Positions 1 through 7,232 of a DNA stretch of 15,408 nucleotides are shown piece by piece; position 1 is the stretch's first letter, and every line of letters begins with the position of its first letter. A model generated the notes under the pieces. The model was not told the DNA's origin. It saw nothing but the letters and a program-made list of their open reading frames with translations, and ran no database searches. Position numbers and translations under genes: made by a program. Location: the NCBI GenBank assembly GCA_934402515.1, contig CAKRTZ010000050.1, positions 1-15,408 on the forward strand. The letters are read 5' to 3'. Source of the DNA: an uncultured Lachnospiraceae bacterium. Its GTDB lineage: Bacteria > Bacillota > Clostridia > Lachnospirales > Lachnospiraceae.

Positions 1-87
1 TGCAATATACAGATTAGATACCTTCATCCCATCATTATGCTCTGCCACATACTTCTTTATCTCCTCATAAGTAGCCTGTCTACGCTC
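1..87 (-). pseudogene. Detached C-terminal tail of RlmD, partial at window edge
   Basis: Read on the minus strand, the stretch behind the rlmD stop is open in another frame and encodes RRQATYEEIKKYV followed by KVSNLYIA, running off the window start without a stop. In my knowledge of clostridial RlmD proteins, a tail of this kind (TYEEI..YV...KVS.LYIAQVK) directly follows the same sequence that ends the present RlmD, LDMDEMDLT..E. Here the two are separated by a palindromic element and lie in different frames (offset about 49 nt, which is 48 plus 1). The tail's own frame is open through the whole palindrome back to a stop near 146, so a single 1-nt shift would rejoin it. I infer a broken or frameshifted extension rather than a separate gene. 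No start codon or ribosome binding site was seen for it. The rest lies outside the window. Confidence 0.55.
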
Positions 88-98
88 CGCTTCGGTCC

Positions 99-131
99 GC
101 GCTGGGCAAAGGTCCCCTGGACCTTTAGCGC
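99..131. repeat. Short palindromic (REP-like) element at the rlmD 3' end
   Basis: An 8-bp perfect inverted repeat, AAAGGTCC (108-115) and GGACCTTT (119-126) around a 3-nt loop, is extended by an outer stem GCGCT (99-103) and AGCGC (127-131) with a 4-nt bulge on one side. A GC-rich flank at about 82-98 contains GCGGA twice on the minus strand. The rlmD stop codon TAA (125-127) lies inside the hairpin. There is no T-run after the stem in either direction, so it is not a classic intrinsic terminator. It looks like a mobile or dispersed palindromic repeat that landed in the RlmD tail. Its copy number elsewhere cannot be seen here. Confidence 0.6.
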
Positions 132-1654
132 CTCTCAACCGCCGTTAAATCCATCTCGTCCATGTCAAGTCTCACATTCACATGATGCTTCGCTTCATGT
201 AGTTTGGACAAAAGACATACCGTCTCGACATGCACCGTCTGCCCAAATTGGTCCACAGGGCGGACTTTTTGCAATTCATAGCCGCCATCGCAGAGAATCC
301 GCAGGTCTCTGGCAAGGGTGGCGGAGTCGCAGCTGACATAGACGATGCGCTCCGGCGCCATGCGGAGCATGGTGTCCAGACAGAGGGCATCGCAGCCCTT
401 CCTGGGCGGATCCACCACAATCACATCGGGATGGCGCATCTCCTCATTTCCGTTGTCTCCCTTATTATAAAAATCCGTAAGAATGTCTTCCGCTTTTCCC
501 ACGAAAAATTCCGCGTTGGTGATTCCGTTATCAGCTGCATTACGGCGGGCATCCTCGATTGCCTGGGGCACAACTTCCACGCCGTAAACCTGTTTCGCCC
601 GGCGGGCAAGAAAGAGGGAAATAGTGCCGATTCCGCAATACAAATCCCACACGGTTTCTTTTCCGGTGAGTCCCGCATATTCCAGTGCCAGACTGTAGAG
701 TTTCTCCGTCTGCACCGGATTGACCTGGTAAAAGGACTGAGGGGAAATGTGGTAGGTAACCGCATTCTCCTCATGGGTGAGGGAAAATCCCACCGTTTCC
801 CGCATATGGATGGTGTCCTCAATGGTGTCACTTCCCCAGATGGTATGGGTTTCTTTTCCCAGTACCACATTGGTTTTCTCCCGGTTTATGTTCACGCTGA
901 TGCTGGTCATGCCGGGAATCACGGTCAGGCGGTCAATCAGCTCCTGCTGTCTTAGCAGCCACTGGTTTTTCTCCCTGTCCTGAGCCGGTGTGTTGATAAT
1001 AAGGCAGACCATAAGCTGTCCGGAGGTAAAGCCCTTGCGGATCAGGATATGGCGCACCAGTCCTTTTCCCGTGGTTTCCTGGTAAACACTGACTTTGCAT
1101 GCGCGCATATAGTCCAGCACCGTTTCCAGAATTTCTTTATTTTCGACTACGCCCAGGGCACAGTCGGTGTTAGCGATAATGTCGTGGGTGCGTCCGGCGT
1201 AAAATCCGGTGACCAGATTGCCCTGGCGGTCTGTTCCCACGGGAAAAAGGGCCTTATTGCGGTAGTGATAAGGCTCCTCCATTCCCACCACCGGCTCCAT
1301 GACCCTGTCCACTTCCTCCGGGGTAAAGCCTCCCAGCCGGATAAGGTTGTTCCGCACTTTTCCCTGCTTGAAGGCAAGCTGTTTCTCATAGGAAAGTGCC
1401 TGAATCTGACAGCCGCCGCACTGTCTGTGAAAAGCGCAGACTGGCTCACTCCGGCAGGGGGAGGGGGTCAGGATTTTCTCGCACCGGGCATAGGCATAGT
1501 TTTTCTTGGGGCGGGTAATTCGTGCTTCCACCTCGTCACCGATAACCGCATCTTTGACAAAGAGGGTATAGCCTTCCACTTTGCCAATACCCTCTCCGTC
1601 ATTTCCGATATCTTCAATTTTCACTGTTACAAGTTCATTTTTCTGATATGCCAT
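125..1654 (-). CDS. rlmD: 23S rRNA (uracil-C5)-methyltransferase, RlmD/RumA type
   Basis: SAM-dependent enzyme that methylates C5 of a uridine in 23S rRNA (U1939 in E. coli numbering for RlmD). Residues 1-58 form a TRAM RNA-binding domain. Four cysteines fit the 4Fe-4S cluster of the family: C73, C79, C82 (spaced x5, x2) and C165. The methyltransferase core shows the SAM motif DLYCGIGTISL (337-347), DPPRKG (415-420) and the nucleophile C442 in YVSCD. The start is supported by a GGAG that overlaps the stop of the upstream yhaM gene, 12 nt before ATG; the two genes are 9 bp apart. The last 25 or so residues (LDMDEMDLTAVERR) lie beyond the usual family end and look like the beginning of a longer clostridial tail cut off by the palindrome. 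The catalytic part is complete, so activity is expected. Firmicute relatives can act on more than one uridine, so the exact target is not certain. Confidence 0.92.
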   Translation of the reverse strand: MAYQKNELVTVKIEDIGNDGEGIGKVEGYTLFVKDAVIGDEVEARITRPKKNYAYARCEKILTPSPCRSEPVCAFHRQCGGCQIQALSYEKQLAFKQGKVRNNLIRLGGFTPEEVDRVMEPVVGMEEPYHYRNKALFPVGTDRQGNLVTGFYAGRTHDIIANTDCALGVVENKEILETVLDYMRACKVSVYQETTGKGLVRHILIRKGFTSGQLMVCLIINTPAQDREKNQWLLRQQELIDRLTVIPGMTSISVNINREKTNVVLGKETHTIWGSDTIEDTIHMRETVGFSLTHEENAVTYHISPQSFYQVNPVQTEKLYSLALEYAGLTGKETVWDLYCGIGTISLFLARRAKQVYGVEVVPQAIEDARRNAADNGITNAEFFVGKAEDILTDFYNKGDNGNEEMRHPDVIVVDPPRKGCDALCLDTMLRMAPERIVYVSCDSATLARDLRILCDGGYELQKVRPVDQFGQTVHVETVCLLSKLHEAKHHVNVRLDMDEMDLTAVERR

Positions 1655-1663
1655 GGGAAGTGT

Positions 1664-2611
1664 TTACTCCATTCTGGTGCTGTGGAGGTTGGAATCAAAC
1701 AGGCGGTTGAATCCCATCCATCCACTGTTGTCCTGATTGTTCTCCAGGATTTCTGCAAAGGTTTCCATCTTTGCATCCGTGTTATCCGCGTAGGCAAGTG
1801 CCACTGCCTCCATAAGGGCAGGTTTCTTGGGAGAACCAAATTCGTATTCCCCGTGGTGTGCCAGGATGCAGTGCTTTAACTCTGCCTCCAGGAATTTGGG
1901 AAATCCGGGAATCTGTCTTGCTTTCTCCGATACCATTTCACTGCCCATGACGATGTGGCCTAAAAACTGTCCTTCATCGGTGTAATCATTTTCCGGGAAC
2001 AGGGATATCTCCCTGGTTTTTCCCATATCATGGCAGATAGCAGCGGTAATCAGTAAGTCCCGTTTCAGCAAAGGATAAGCGGTGCAGTAGTAATCGCAGA
2101 GTTTCGCCACGCTCAAGGAGTGCTCCAGCAGACCGCCCACAAAACCGTGGTGGATGGTTTTTGCCGCAGAGGATTTGCGGAATTTCTCGATAAATGCGGT
2201 ATCCTCCCGGAAAAAAGCGTTCAATAACTGGTTTAAGTGCGGCTCCTTCACAGAGTCCACCAGAGCCAGCAGTTCTTTGTACATTTCATCGTTGTTTTTT
2301 TTGCTGACAGGGAGATAGTTGGCAGGGTCGTACTCTCCCTCTTTGCAGCAGCGGATGCGCTTGACGTTAATCTGCAGCGCCCCCTGGAAATTGTTCACAT
2401 CGCCGTAGACTTCTATGTAATCTAAGGTGTCATACTCATCAATTCCCGCGCTGTTGGGATCCCAGATTTTGGCATCAATGGTGCCGGTTTTATCCTGGAG
2501 AATCACGGTGTCGTAGGGCTTGCCGTTCTTGGTCACTGCGGACTGTTTATGCTTGCAGAGATAGATGTCGAACACTCTGTCTCCTTCTTTGTATTCCTTA
2601 ATGTACTTCAT
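1664..2611 (-). CDS. yhaM: 3'-5' exoribonuclease YhaM (OB-fold plus HD domain)
   Basis: The protein is 315 aa, essentially the length of B. subtilis YhaM (314 aa). Residues about 10-90 form an OB-fold nucleic-acid-binding domain (VILQDKTGTIDAKIWD). Residues about 155-285 form an HD metal-dependent phosphohydrolase domain: H164 in GLLEHS, the H194-D195 pair in ICHDMGK, H220 in LGHIVMG, H252-H253 and D276. YhaM enzymes are manganese-dependent exonucleases that trim short or structured RNA 3' ends and also act on DNA; they are cytoplasmic. A strong GAGGAGG site lies 9 nt before ATG, and the upstream gene stops 17 bp before this start, so the two are co-transcribed. Placement next to an rRNA methyltransferase suggests an RNA-maintenance operon, which is an inference. 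The HD metal ligands look intact. Confidence 0.92.
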   Translation of the reverse strand: MKYIKEYKEGDRVFDIYLCKHKQSAVTKNGKPYDTVILQDKTGTIDAKIWDPNSAGIDEYDTLDYIEVYGDVNNFQGALQINVKRIRCCKEGEYDPANYLPVSKKNNDEMYKELLALVDSVKEPHLNQLLNAFFREDTAFIEKFRKSSAAKTIHHGFVGGLLEHSLSVAKLCDYYCTAYPLLKRDLLITAAICHDMGKTREISLFPENDYTDEGQFLGHIVMGSEMVSEKARQIPGFPKFLEAELKHCILAHHGEYEFGSPKKPALMEAVALAYADNTDAKMETFAEILENNQDNSGWMGFNRLFDSNLHSTRME

Positions 2612-2628
2612 TGGTTATGCCTCCTCAT

Positions 2629-3972
2629 TTATTCAAAAACTCCCAGATCCAGGGAAATTTCCATTTCGCGGTATTCGTCCTGTCCCCGCCGTTCAATAAT
2701 CAGTGTCACATTGCTTGCCGGCTTCGCCTTGTACAAAGCCTTGGTCAGATCCGACATGCTCATAATCGGAGATTCTCCAAACTGTACGATCACATCTCCA
2801 CTCTGAATACCGGCATTCATAGCAGGGGATCCCATCTCAATGGATGTGACATAGGCGCCATAAGGCACTCCCTGCCGCTTGTTGGCCTGCTCCGGAACAT
2901 CTGTACCATGTACTCCCAGATAAGCAATAGGGATTCCATTGGAAAGCTTTTCCACCACCTGCTTCAGTTCCGAAACGCCAATGGCACTGATCAGATTTTT
3001 CATATCACTGGCATTATAGCTGTTATCAATAATTCCCAGAATTTGCCCTTTCAGGTTGATAATCACTCCGGTGGCACCGGTGCTTCCGTAAATGTTAGTA
3101 GCGAGTATTTTAAAATTGTTATCCACCAGATTGATAGCGGTACCTGCTGCAGTGATCATTCCATAGCTGACGGATCCCGCTGTTCCCATAGGGCTTCCGA
3201 TGGCAATAACCGGGCTTCCGGGCAGACTGATTCCGTTAGAGCTGCCCAGTTCTGCGATGCGGATGGAATTCTGGGTCATCTTGGACAGATTTTCCAGTTC
3301 CACGGCAAATACTGCCAGACCGGTGTTGGGATCACTCTGTTTCAACTCAGCTACACTCATAGACCCGTCTGTAAAATTGATGAGAATCGTCTCCGCATGT
3401 TCTGTCACACTCTCCTGGGAGAGAATTAACAGCTGCTTTCCGTTATTGCCGATGATCACACCGGAGGTCTGGCCTTTGCTCTGGTACACATTATCGAACC
3501 AGTCCACATCATTTTTTACTCCGGTAACCGTAACCAGTGCCTTCTCCGCCTCATCGGCCACCTGTCCCAGGGCTGTATATAAGGTTTTATAATCATCCAC
3601 ATCCAGCTGAAAATTGGCAAACATCTGGGTCAGTTGTTGATCTACAATGCCCTCTGTCTCCTCATAGCTGGGACTGTTATCCTGTTGTTCTTCTTCCTTG
3701 TCTGTCAGCATTTCTTCCGGCAAAATCTCGTTGACATCCTCTGGGAATTCCACAACCTTGGGCTCCTCCTCCGGGTAAATCCAATTGCTCAAAAGAGGCT
3801 CCAGTATGGTGAATACCAGACAGGCAATCAGTGCAAAAAGTACTGCCATCGCTGCTGTGACAATGGTGCGTCGTGCCAGTTTCTTTTTGTTTAGCGGGCG
3901 CTCCTTAATGCGCTCTTTCATAAAATCAGAGTCCTGCTTCGGCTCTGTCTGTGGCTGATTTTTTTCTTCCAT
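2629..3972 (-). CDS. Membrane-anchored HtrA-like PDZ protein lacking the catalytic triad
   Basis: Layout (447 aa from the ATG at 3972): a charged cytoplasmic N-terminus, one transmembrane helix at about 37-58, an acidic linker (about 67-105), a trypsin-like HtrA/DegP fold (about 145-345) and a PDZ domain (about 350-433, YLGVHG, then SPAMNAGIQSGDVIVQFG). Fold landmarks are clear: SGVIIG, LAVFAV, AIGSPMGTAG, GMITAAG and IINLKGQILGI. The active-site positions are not conserved: the usual NNHVV reads SQESV (His to Glu), TDLAV reads TGLAV (Asp to Gly), and the GNSGGP loop reads as part of YGSTGATG with no Ser in the nucleophile position. It is therefore probably a pseudoprotease that binds or scaffolds envelope proteins through its PDZ domain; that role is inferred. 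A TTG codon at 3984 in frame would add four residues but sits 1 nt from the GAGG site; the ATG is 13 nt from it, so the choice is not certain. First gene of the leftward operon. Confidence 0.85.
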   Translation of the reverse strand: MEEKNQPQTEPKQDSDFMKERIKERPLNKKKLARRTIVTAAMAVLFALIACLVFTILEPLLSNWIYPEEEPKVVEFPEDVNEILPEEMLTDKEEEQQDNSPSYEETEGIVDQQLTQMFANFQLDVDDYKTLYTALGQVADEAEKALVTVTGVKNDVDWFDNVYQSKGQTSGVIIGNNGKQLLILSQESVTEHAETILINFTDGSMSVAELKQSDPNTGLAVFAVELENLSKMTQNSIRIAELGSSNGISLPGSPVIAIGSPMGTAGSVSYGMITAAGTAINLVDNNFKILATNIYGSTGATGVIINLKGQILGIIDNSYNASDMKNLISAIGVSELKQVVEKLSNGIPIAYLGVHGTDVPEQANKRQGVPYGAYVTSIEMGSPAMNAGIQSGDVIVQFGESPIMSMSDLTKALYKAKPASNVTLIIERRGQDEYREMEISLDLGVFE

Positions 3973-4044
3973 ATGAAAAACCAAACCTCACTTTCTTACC
4001 TAGCAAAACAGCAAGTGTTTTACCGCTGTGTGAACAGTACCCTT

Positions 4045-4073
4045 AGTATATCCGATTCCCCCTATAAAGTAAA
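4045..4073 (-). promoter_or_regulatory. Sigma-70/SigA-type promoter of the HtrA-like/yhaM/rlmD operon
   Basis: On the minus strand a -35 box TTTACT (4068-4073) and a -10 box TATACT (4045-4050) are separated by exactly 17 bp. This is one mismatch in the -10 box and two in the -35 box against the TTGACA/TATAAT consensus. Transcription would start near 4038, leaving a leader of about 65 nt before the ATG at 3972. Confidence 0.6.
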
Positions 4074-4094
4074 GAAAGTGATTCGGTGGTACGA

Positions 4095-4130
4095 GTGACA
4101 GTAGTATTTTTGCCCGCGATATGATATGAT
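4095..4130 (+). promoter_or_regulatory. Candidate promoter of mutS2 with extended -10
   Basis: TATGAT occurs twice in overlap, at 4120-4125 and 4125-4130. The second copy is preceded by TG and one base (4122-4124), which makes an extended -10. A possible -35 GTGACA lies at 4095-4100, 19 bp before the first copy. Either choice puts the transcription start at about 4132-4138, at or just before the mutS2 ATG. No other convincing rightward promoter was seen in the intergenic stretch. Confidence 0.4.
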
Positions 4131-4137
4131 TTGTCTT

Positions 4138-6519
4138 ATGAATAAGAAAGTATATCGAACACTGGAATACAACAAAATCATTGATCGGCTGGTGGAGAAA
4201 GCCGGTTCTGCACCGGGAAAAGACCTGTGCCGGAAGCTTCTGCCCTCCACGGATCTGCAGGAAATTGAAACCTGGCAGATGCAGACACGGGATGCCCTGA
4301 CCCGTCTCTTTGGCAAAGGGAGCATCAGTTTTGGCAGTAATACTGACCTGGGTTATGCCATCAAATCACTGGAAATCGGCAGTTCCCTGTCCTGCTCGGA
4401 GCTGTTAAAAATTGCAGGCATGCTGGAAAACACCGCCCGCGTCAAAGCCTACGGCAGAAATGAGAAGGAGGATGTGCCTGACGATTCCCTGGACGAGATG
4501 TTCCGCTCCTTGGAGCCGCTGACACCCCTTTCCTCGGAAATACGGCGCTGCATTCTGGCAGAAGATGAATATGCGGATGATGCCTCTCCCAACCTGAAAC
4601 GAATCCGGCGACAGATGCTGTCCACCAACGACCGGATTCACACTCAGTTAAACAATATGGTAAATGGCTCCTACCGCACCTATTTGCAGGATGCGGTGAT
4701 TACCATGCGTGACAATCGTTACTGCATCCCGGTTAAAGCAGAGCATAAGGGAAATGTTCCCGGTATGGTGCACGACCAGTCCTCCACCGGCTCCACTTTA
4801 TTTATCGAGCCTGCGGCTGTAGTTTCCTTAAATAATGAACTGCGTCAGCTGGAAATTGAAGAAGTCAAGGAAATCGAGGTCATTCTCGCCACCCTCAGTG
4901 CGGAGGCATCCGCCCATACCCATGAGCTTGCCACCGACCAGGCAGTGATGACACAGCTTGATTTTATTTTTGCAAAAGCATCTCTGGCCATGGAGCAAAA
5001 CGCTACCATGCCGATTTTCAATACCGATCACTATGTGAATATCCGCAAGGGCCGCCACCCGCTGTTAGATAAGAAAAAGGTGGTGCCCATTGACATCCAT
5101 TTAGGAAAGGATTTCGATTTGCTGGTGATCACCGGTCCCAACACCGGTGGTAAGACCGTTTCCCTGAAAACCGTGGGACTATTGACTCTCATGGGGCAGG
5201 CAGGTCTGCACATTCCAGCATTGGACCGTTCCGAACTTTCGATTTTTACAGAAGTTTATGCGGATATCGGGGATGAGCAGAGTATTGAGCAGTCCTTAAG
5301 TACCTTCTCCTCCCACATGACCAGTATCGTATCCATTTTGAAACATGCGGATGAAAATTCTCTCTGTCTTTTTGACGAGTTGGGGGCAGGAACTGACCCC
5401 ACAGAGGGTGCCGCACTGGCGATTGCCATCCTGAATTTCCTCCATGACCGGGGCATCCGCACCATGGCCACCACCCACTACAGTGAGTTGAAGGTGTATG
5501 CGTTGTCCACACCTTTTGTGGAAAATGCCTGCTGTGAGTTTAATGTGGAAACCCTGCAGCCCACCTACCGGCTGCTCATCGGTATCCCCGGAAAGAGTAA
5601 CGCCTTTGCGATTTCTTCCAAATTAGGGCTCTCCGATGAAATCATTGAAGCAGCGAAAACCCAGATCAGCCAGGATAAGGAAAGTTTCGAGGATCTGCTG
5701 GCAGATTTGGAGAAGAGCCGCATCACCATCGAGAAGGAGCAGCTGGAAATTCAGGCAAACCGGAAGGAAATCCAGTCTCTGAAAAACCGTCTCCGCCAGA
5801 AAGAGGAGAAAATCGACCAGTCCCGTGACCGGATTCTCCGGGAGGCAAACGAGGAGGCGAAAGCCATCCTCCAGGAGGCAAAAGAGGTGGCGGACGAAAC
5901 TATCCGGGATTTCCAGAAAGCGGATGTGGAAGGCATCACCATGAAAGAACTGGAAAAACGCCGTCAGAATGTGCGGGATAAAATTGCGGCAAAAAATGAG
6001 AAACTGGCGGTAAAAGCAGAAGCACCCAGGCATAAAGAATTAAAACCCAACCAGTTAAAGAAGGGAGACAGCGTGAAGATCCTTTCCATGGGACTTACCG
6101 GCACCGTCAGCACCCTGCCGGATTCCAAGGGAAATCTTTTCGTCCAGTGCGGCATTATCCGCTCCCAAACTAATATTAAAGATTTAATTCTGCTCCAGGA
6201 TCCGAAACCAGCTGCTCCGGTATTACAACGTACCGGCGCCGGCAAGATCAAGATGTCCAAGTCTGCCAGCGTTTCCACGGAAATCAATCTGCTTGGCATG
6301 ACGGTGGACGAGGCAATTCCTGCTCTGGACAAATATCTGGACGATGCTTATCTGGCGCATCTGCCCAGCGTGCGCATTGTTCACGGAAAAGGAACCGGTG
6401 CCCTGCGAAATGCAGTACAAAATCATTTGAAAAGGATCAAGTATATTGCATCCTACCGTTTAGGCGAATATGGAGAAGGTGACGCAGGTGTCACCATTGC
6501 AGCGTTTAAAGAAAAATAA
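4138..6519 (+). CDS. mutS2: Endonuclease MutS2 (MutS-like ATPase with Smr domain)
   Basis: MutS2 binds branched or recombination DNA and, in B. subtilis, collided ribosomes. The 793-aa protein has the family layout: an N-terminal clamp/lever region without a mismatch-recognition domain, an ABC-type ATPase with Walker A GPNTGGKT (from residue 333), Walker B CLFDELGAGTDP (D413) and the switch TTHYSELK, a long coiled coil (about 500-625), a KOW-like stretch, and a C-terminal Smr nuclease domain (about 714-793) with EINLLGM and the HGKGTG motif (H749). I start at ATG 4138 because MNKKVYRTLEYNK lines up with other MutS2 N-termini. The ATG at 4126 would add only MICL. Neither start has a visible Shine-Dalgarno sequence, which is unusual beside the strong sites of its neighbours. 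It is followed after 11 bp by the response-regulator gene, so the three genes probably form one transcript. Confidence 0.95.
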   Translation: MNKKVYRTLEYNKIIDRLVEKAGSAPGKDLCRKLLPSTDLQEIETWQMQTRDALTRLFGKGSISFGSNTDLGYAIKSLEIGSSLSCSELLKIAGMLENTARVKAYGRNEKEDVPDDSLDEMFRSLEPLTPLSSEIRRCILAEDEYADDASPNLKRIRRQMLSTNDRIHTQLNNMVNGSYRTYLQDAVITMRDNRYCIPVKAEHKGNVPGMVHDQSSTGSTLFIEPAAVVSLNNELRQLEIEEVKEIEVILATLSAEASAHTHELATDQAVMTQLDFIFAKASLAMEQNATMPIFNTDHYVNIRKGRHPLLDKKKVVPIDIHLGKDFDLLVITGPNTGGKTVSLKTVGLLTLMGQAGLHIPALDRSELSIFTEVYADIGDEQSIEQSLSTFSSHMTSIVSILKHADENSLCLFDELGAGTDPTEGAALAIAILNFLHDRGIRTMATTHYSELKVYALSTPFVENACCEFNVETLQPTYRLLIGIPGKSNAFAISSKLGLSDEIIEAAKTQISQDKESFEDLLADLEKSRITIEKEQLEIQANRKEIQSLKNRLRQKEEKIDQSRDRILREANEEAKAILQEAKEVADETIRDFQKADVEGITMKELEKRRQNVRDKIAAKNEKLAVKAEAPRHKELKPNQLKKGDSVKILSMGLTGTVSTLPDSKGNLFVQCGIIRSQTNIKDLILLQDPKPAAPVLQRTGAGKIKMSKSASVSTEINLLGMTVDEAIPALDKYLDDAYLAHLPSVRIVHGKGTGALRNAVQNHLKRIKYIASYRLGEYGEGDAGVTIAAFKEK

Positions 6520-6530
6520 AAGGAGCAGCT

Positions 6531-7232
6531 ATGGTCAGTAAACAAAAAATTCTAATCGTCGATGACGATAATAATATTGCGGAATTGATTTCCCTTTATC
6601 TGACAAAGGAATGTTTTGAAACCAAAATCGTAAATGACGGGGAATCCGCTCTTCTTGCAATGGATTCCTTTGCTCCAAACCTGATTTTGTTGGATCTGAT
6701 GCTCCCCGGCATCGATGGATATCAGGTCTGTCGTGAGGTGCGTTCCAAATCCTCCACCCCTATTATCATGCTCTCAGCCAAGGGCGAGGTCTTTGATAAA
6801 GTGCTGGGACTGGAACTGGGTGCAGATGATTATATAGAGAAACCCTTTGATTCCAAGGAACTGGTGGCCAGAGTGAAAGCCGTTTTGCGACGCTATAAAC
6901 CCGCCACTGCGGAAGCTCCCGCACCGGATACCAAGGGTGTGGAATATCCGGATCTGTCCATCAATCTGACCAATTACTCTGTAGTCTATATGGGTCACAC
7001 CATCGACATGCCCCCGAAGGAGTTGGAACTTTTATATTTTCTGGCTTCCTCCCCCAACCATGTTTTCACCAGAGAACAGCTGCTTGACCAGATCTGGGGC
7101 TATGAATACATCGGGGACACCCGCACCGTGGATGTGCATATCAAGCGTCTCCGGGAAAAAATCAAGGATCACGACTCCTGGAAGATTTCCACCATCTGGG
7201 GTGTGGGTTACAAGTTTGAGGTAAAAGCGTGA
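6531..7232 (+). CDS. OmpR/PhoB-family DNA-binding response regulator
   Basis: The 233-aa protein has an N-terminal receiver domain (1-120) with acidic pocket D11/D12, phosphoacceptor D55 in LILLDLMLPG, S82 in the switch position and K104 in EKPF. The C-terminal winged-helix domain (about 135-230) has the recognition-helix signature DTRTVDVHIKRLREK and the closing WGVGYKF. AAGGAG lies 6 nt upstream of ATG. The gene overlaps the downstream kinase gene by 4 bp (GTGA), so the pair is translationally coupled. The nearest well-known relatives would be WalR/PhoP/RegX3-type regulators. The regulated genes cannot be told from sequence. The partner kinase is membrane-bound, so an envelope or nutrient signal is likely, as inference. 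Confidence 0.95.
   Translation: MVSKQKILIVDDDNNIAELISLYLTKECFETKIVNDGESALLAMDSFAPNLILLDLMLPGIDGYQVCREVRSKSSTPIIMLSAKGEVFDKVLGLELGADDYIEKPFDSKELVARVKAVLRRYKPATAEAPAPDTKGVEYPDLSINLTNYSVVYMGHTIDMPPKELELLYFLASSPNHVFTREQLLDQIWGYEYIGDTRTVDVHIKRLREKIKDHDSWKISTIWGVGYKFEVKA

Noticed and set aside
99..131. Palindrome read as an intrinsic terminator of the rlmD operon
   Set aside because: The stem is strong but no T-run follows it on the minus strand; a tail-coding frame continues behind it.
230..955. 241-codon open frame on the plus strand
   Set aside because: Antisense to the methyltransferase core of rlmD; no family resemblance.
1049..1879. 276-codon open frame on the plus strand
   Set aside because: It lies antisense across the end of yhaM and most of rlmD, both firmly identified. 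The translation has no recognisable family and no ribosome binding site was seen.
2611..3429. 272-codon open frame on the plus strand
   Set aside because: Fully antisense to the HtrA-like gene, whose fold landmarks are clear in the other strand; low-complexity His/Ser-rich shadow translation.
2629..3972. Annotation as an active HtrA serine protease
   Set aside because: None of the three catalytic positions holds the needed residue. A histidine lies a few residues after the usual site but aligns with a loop position.
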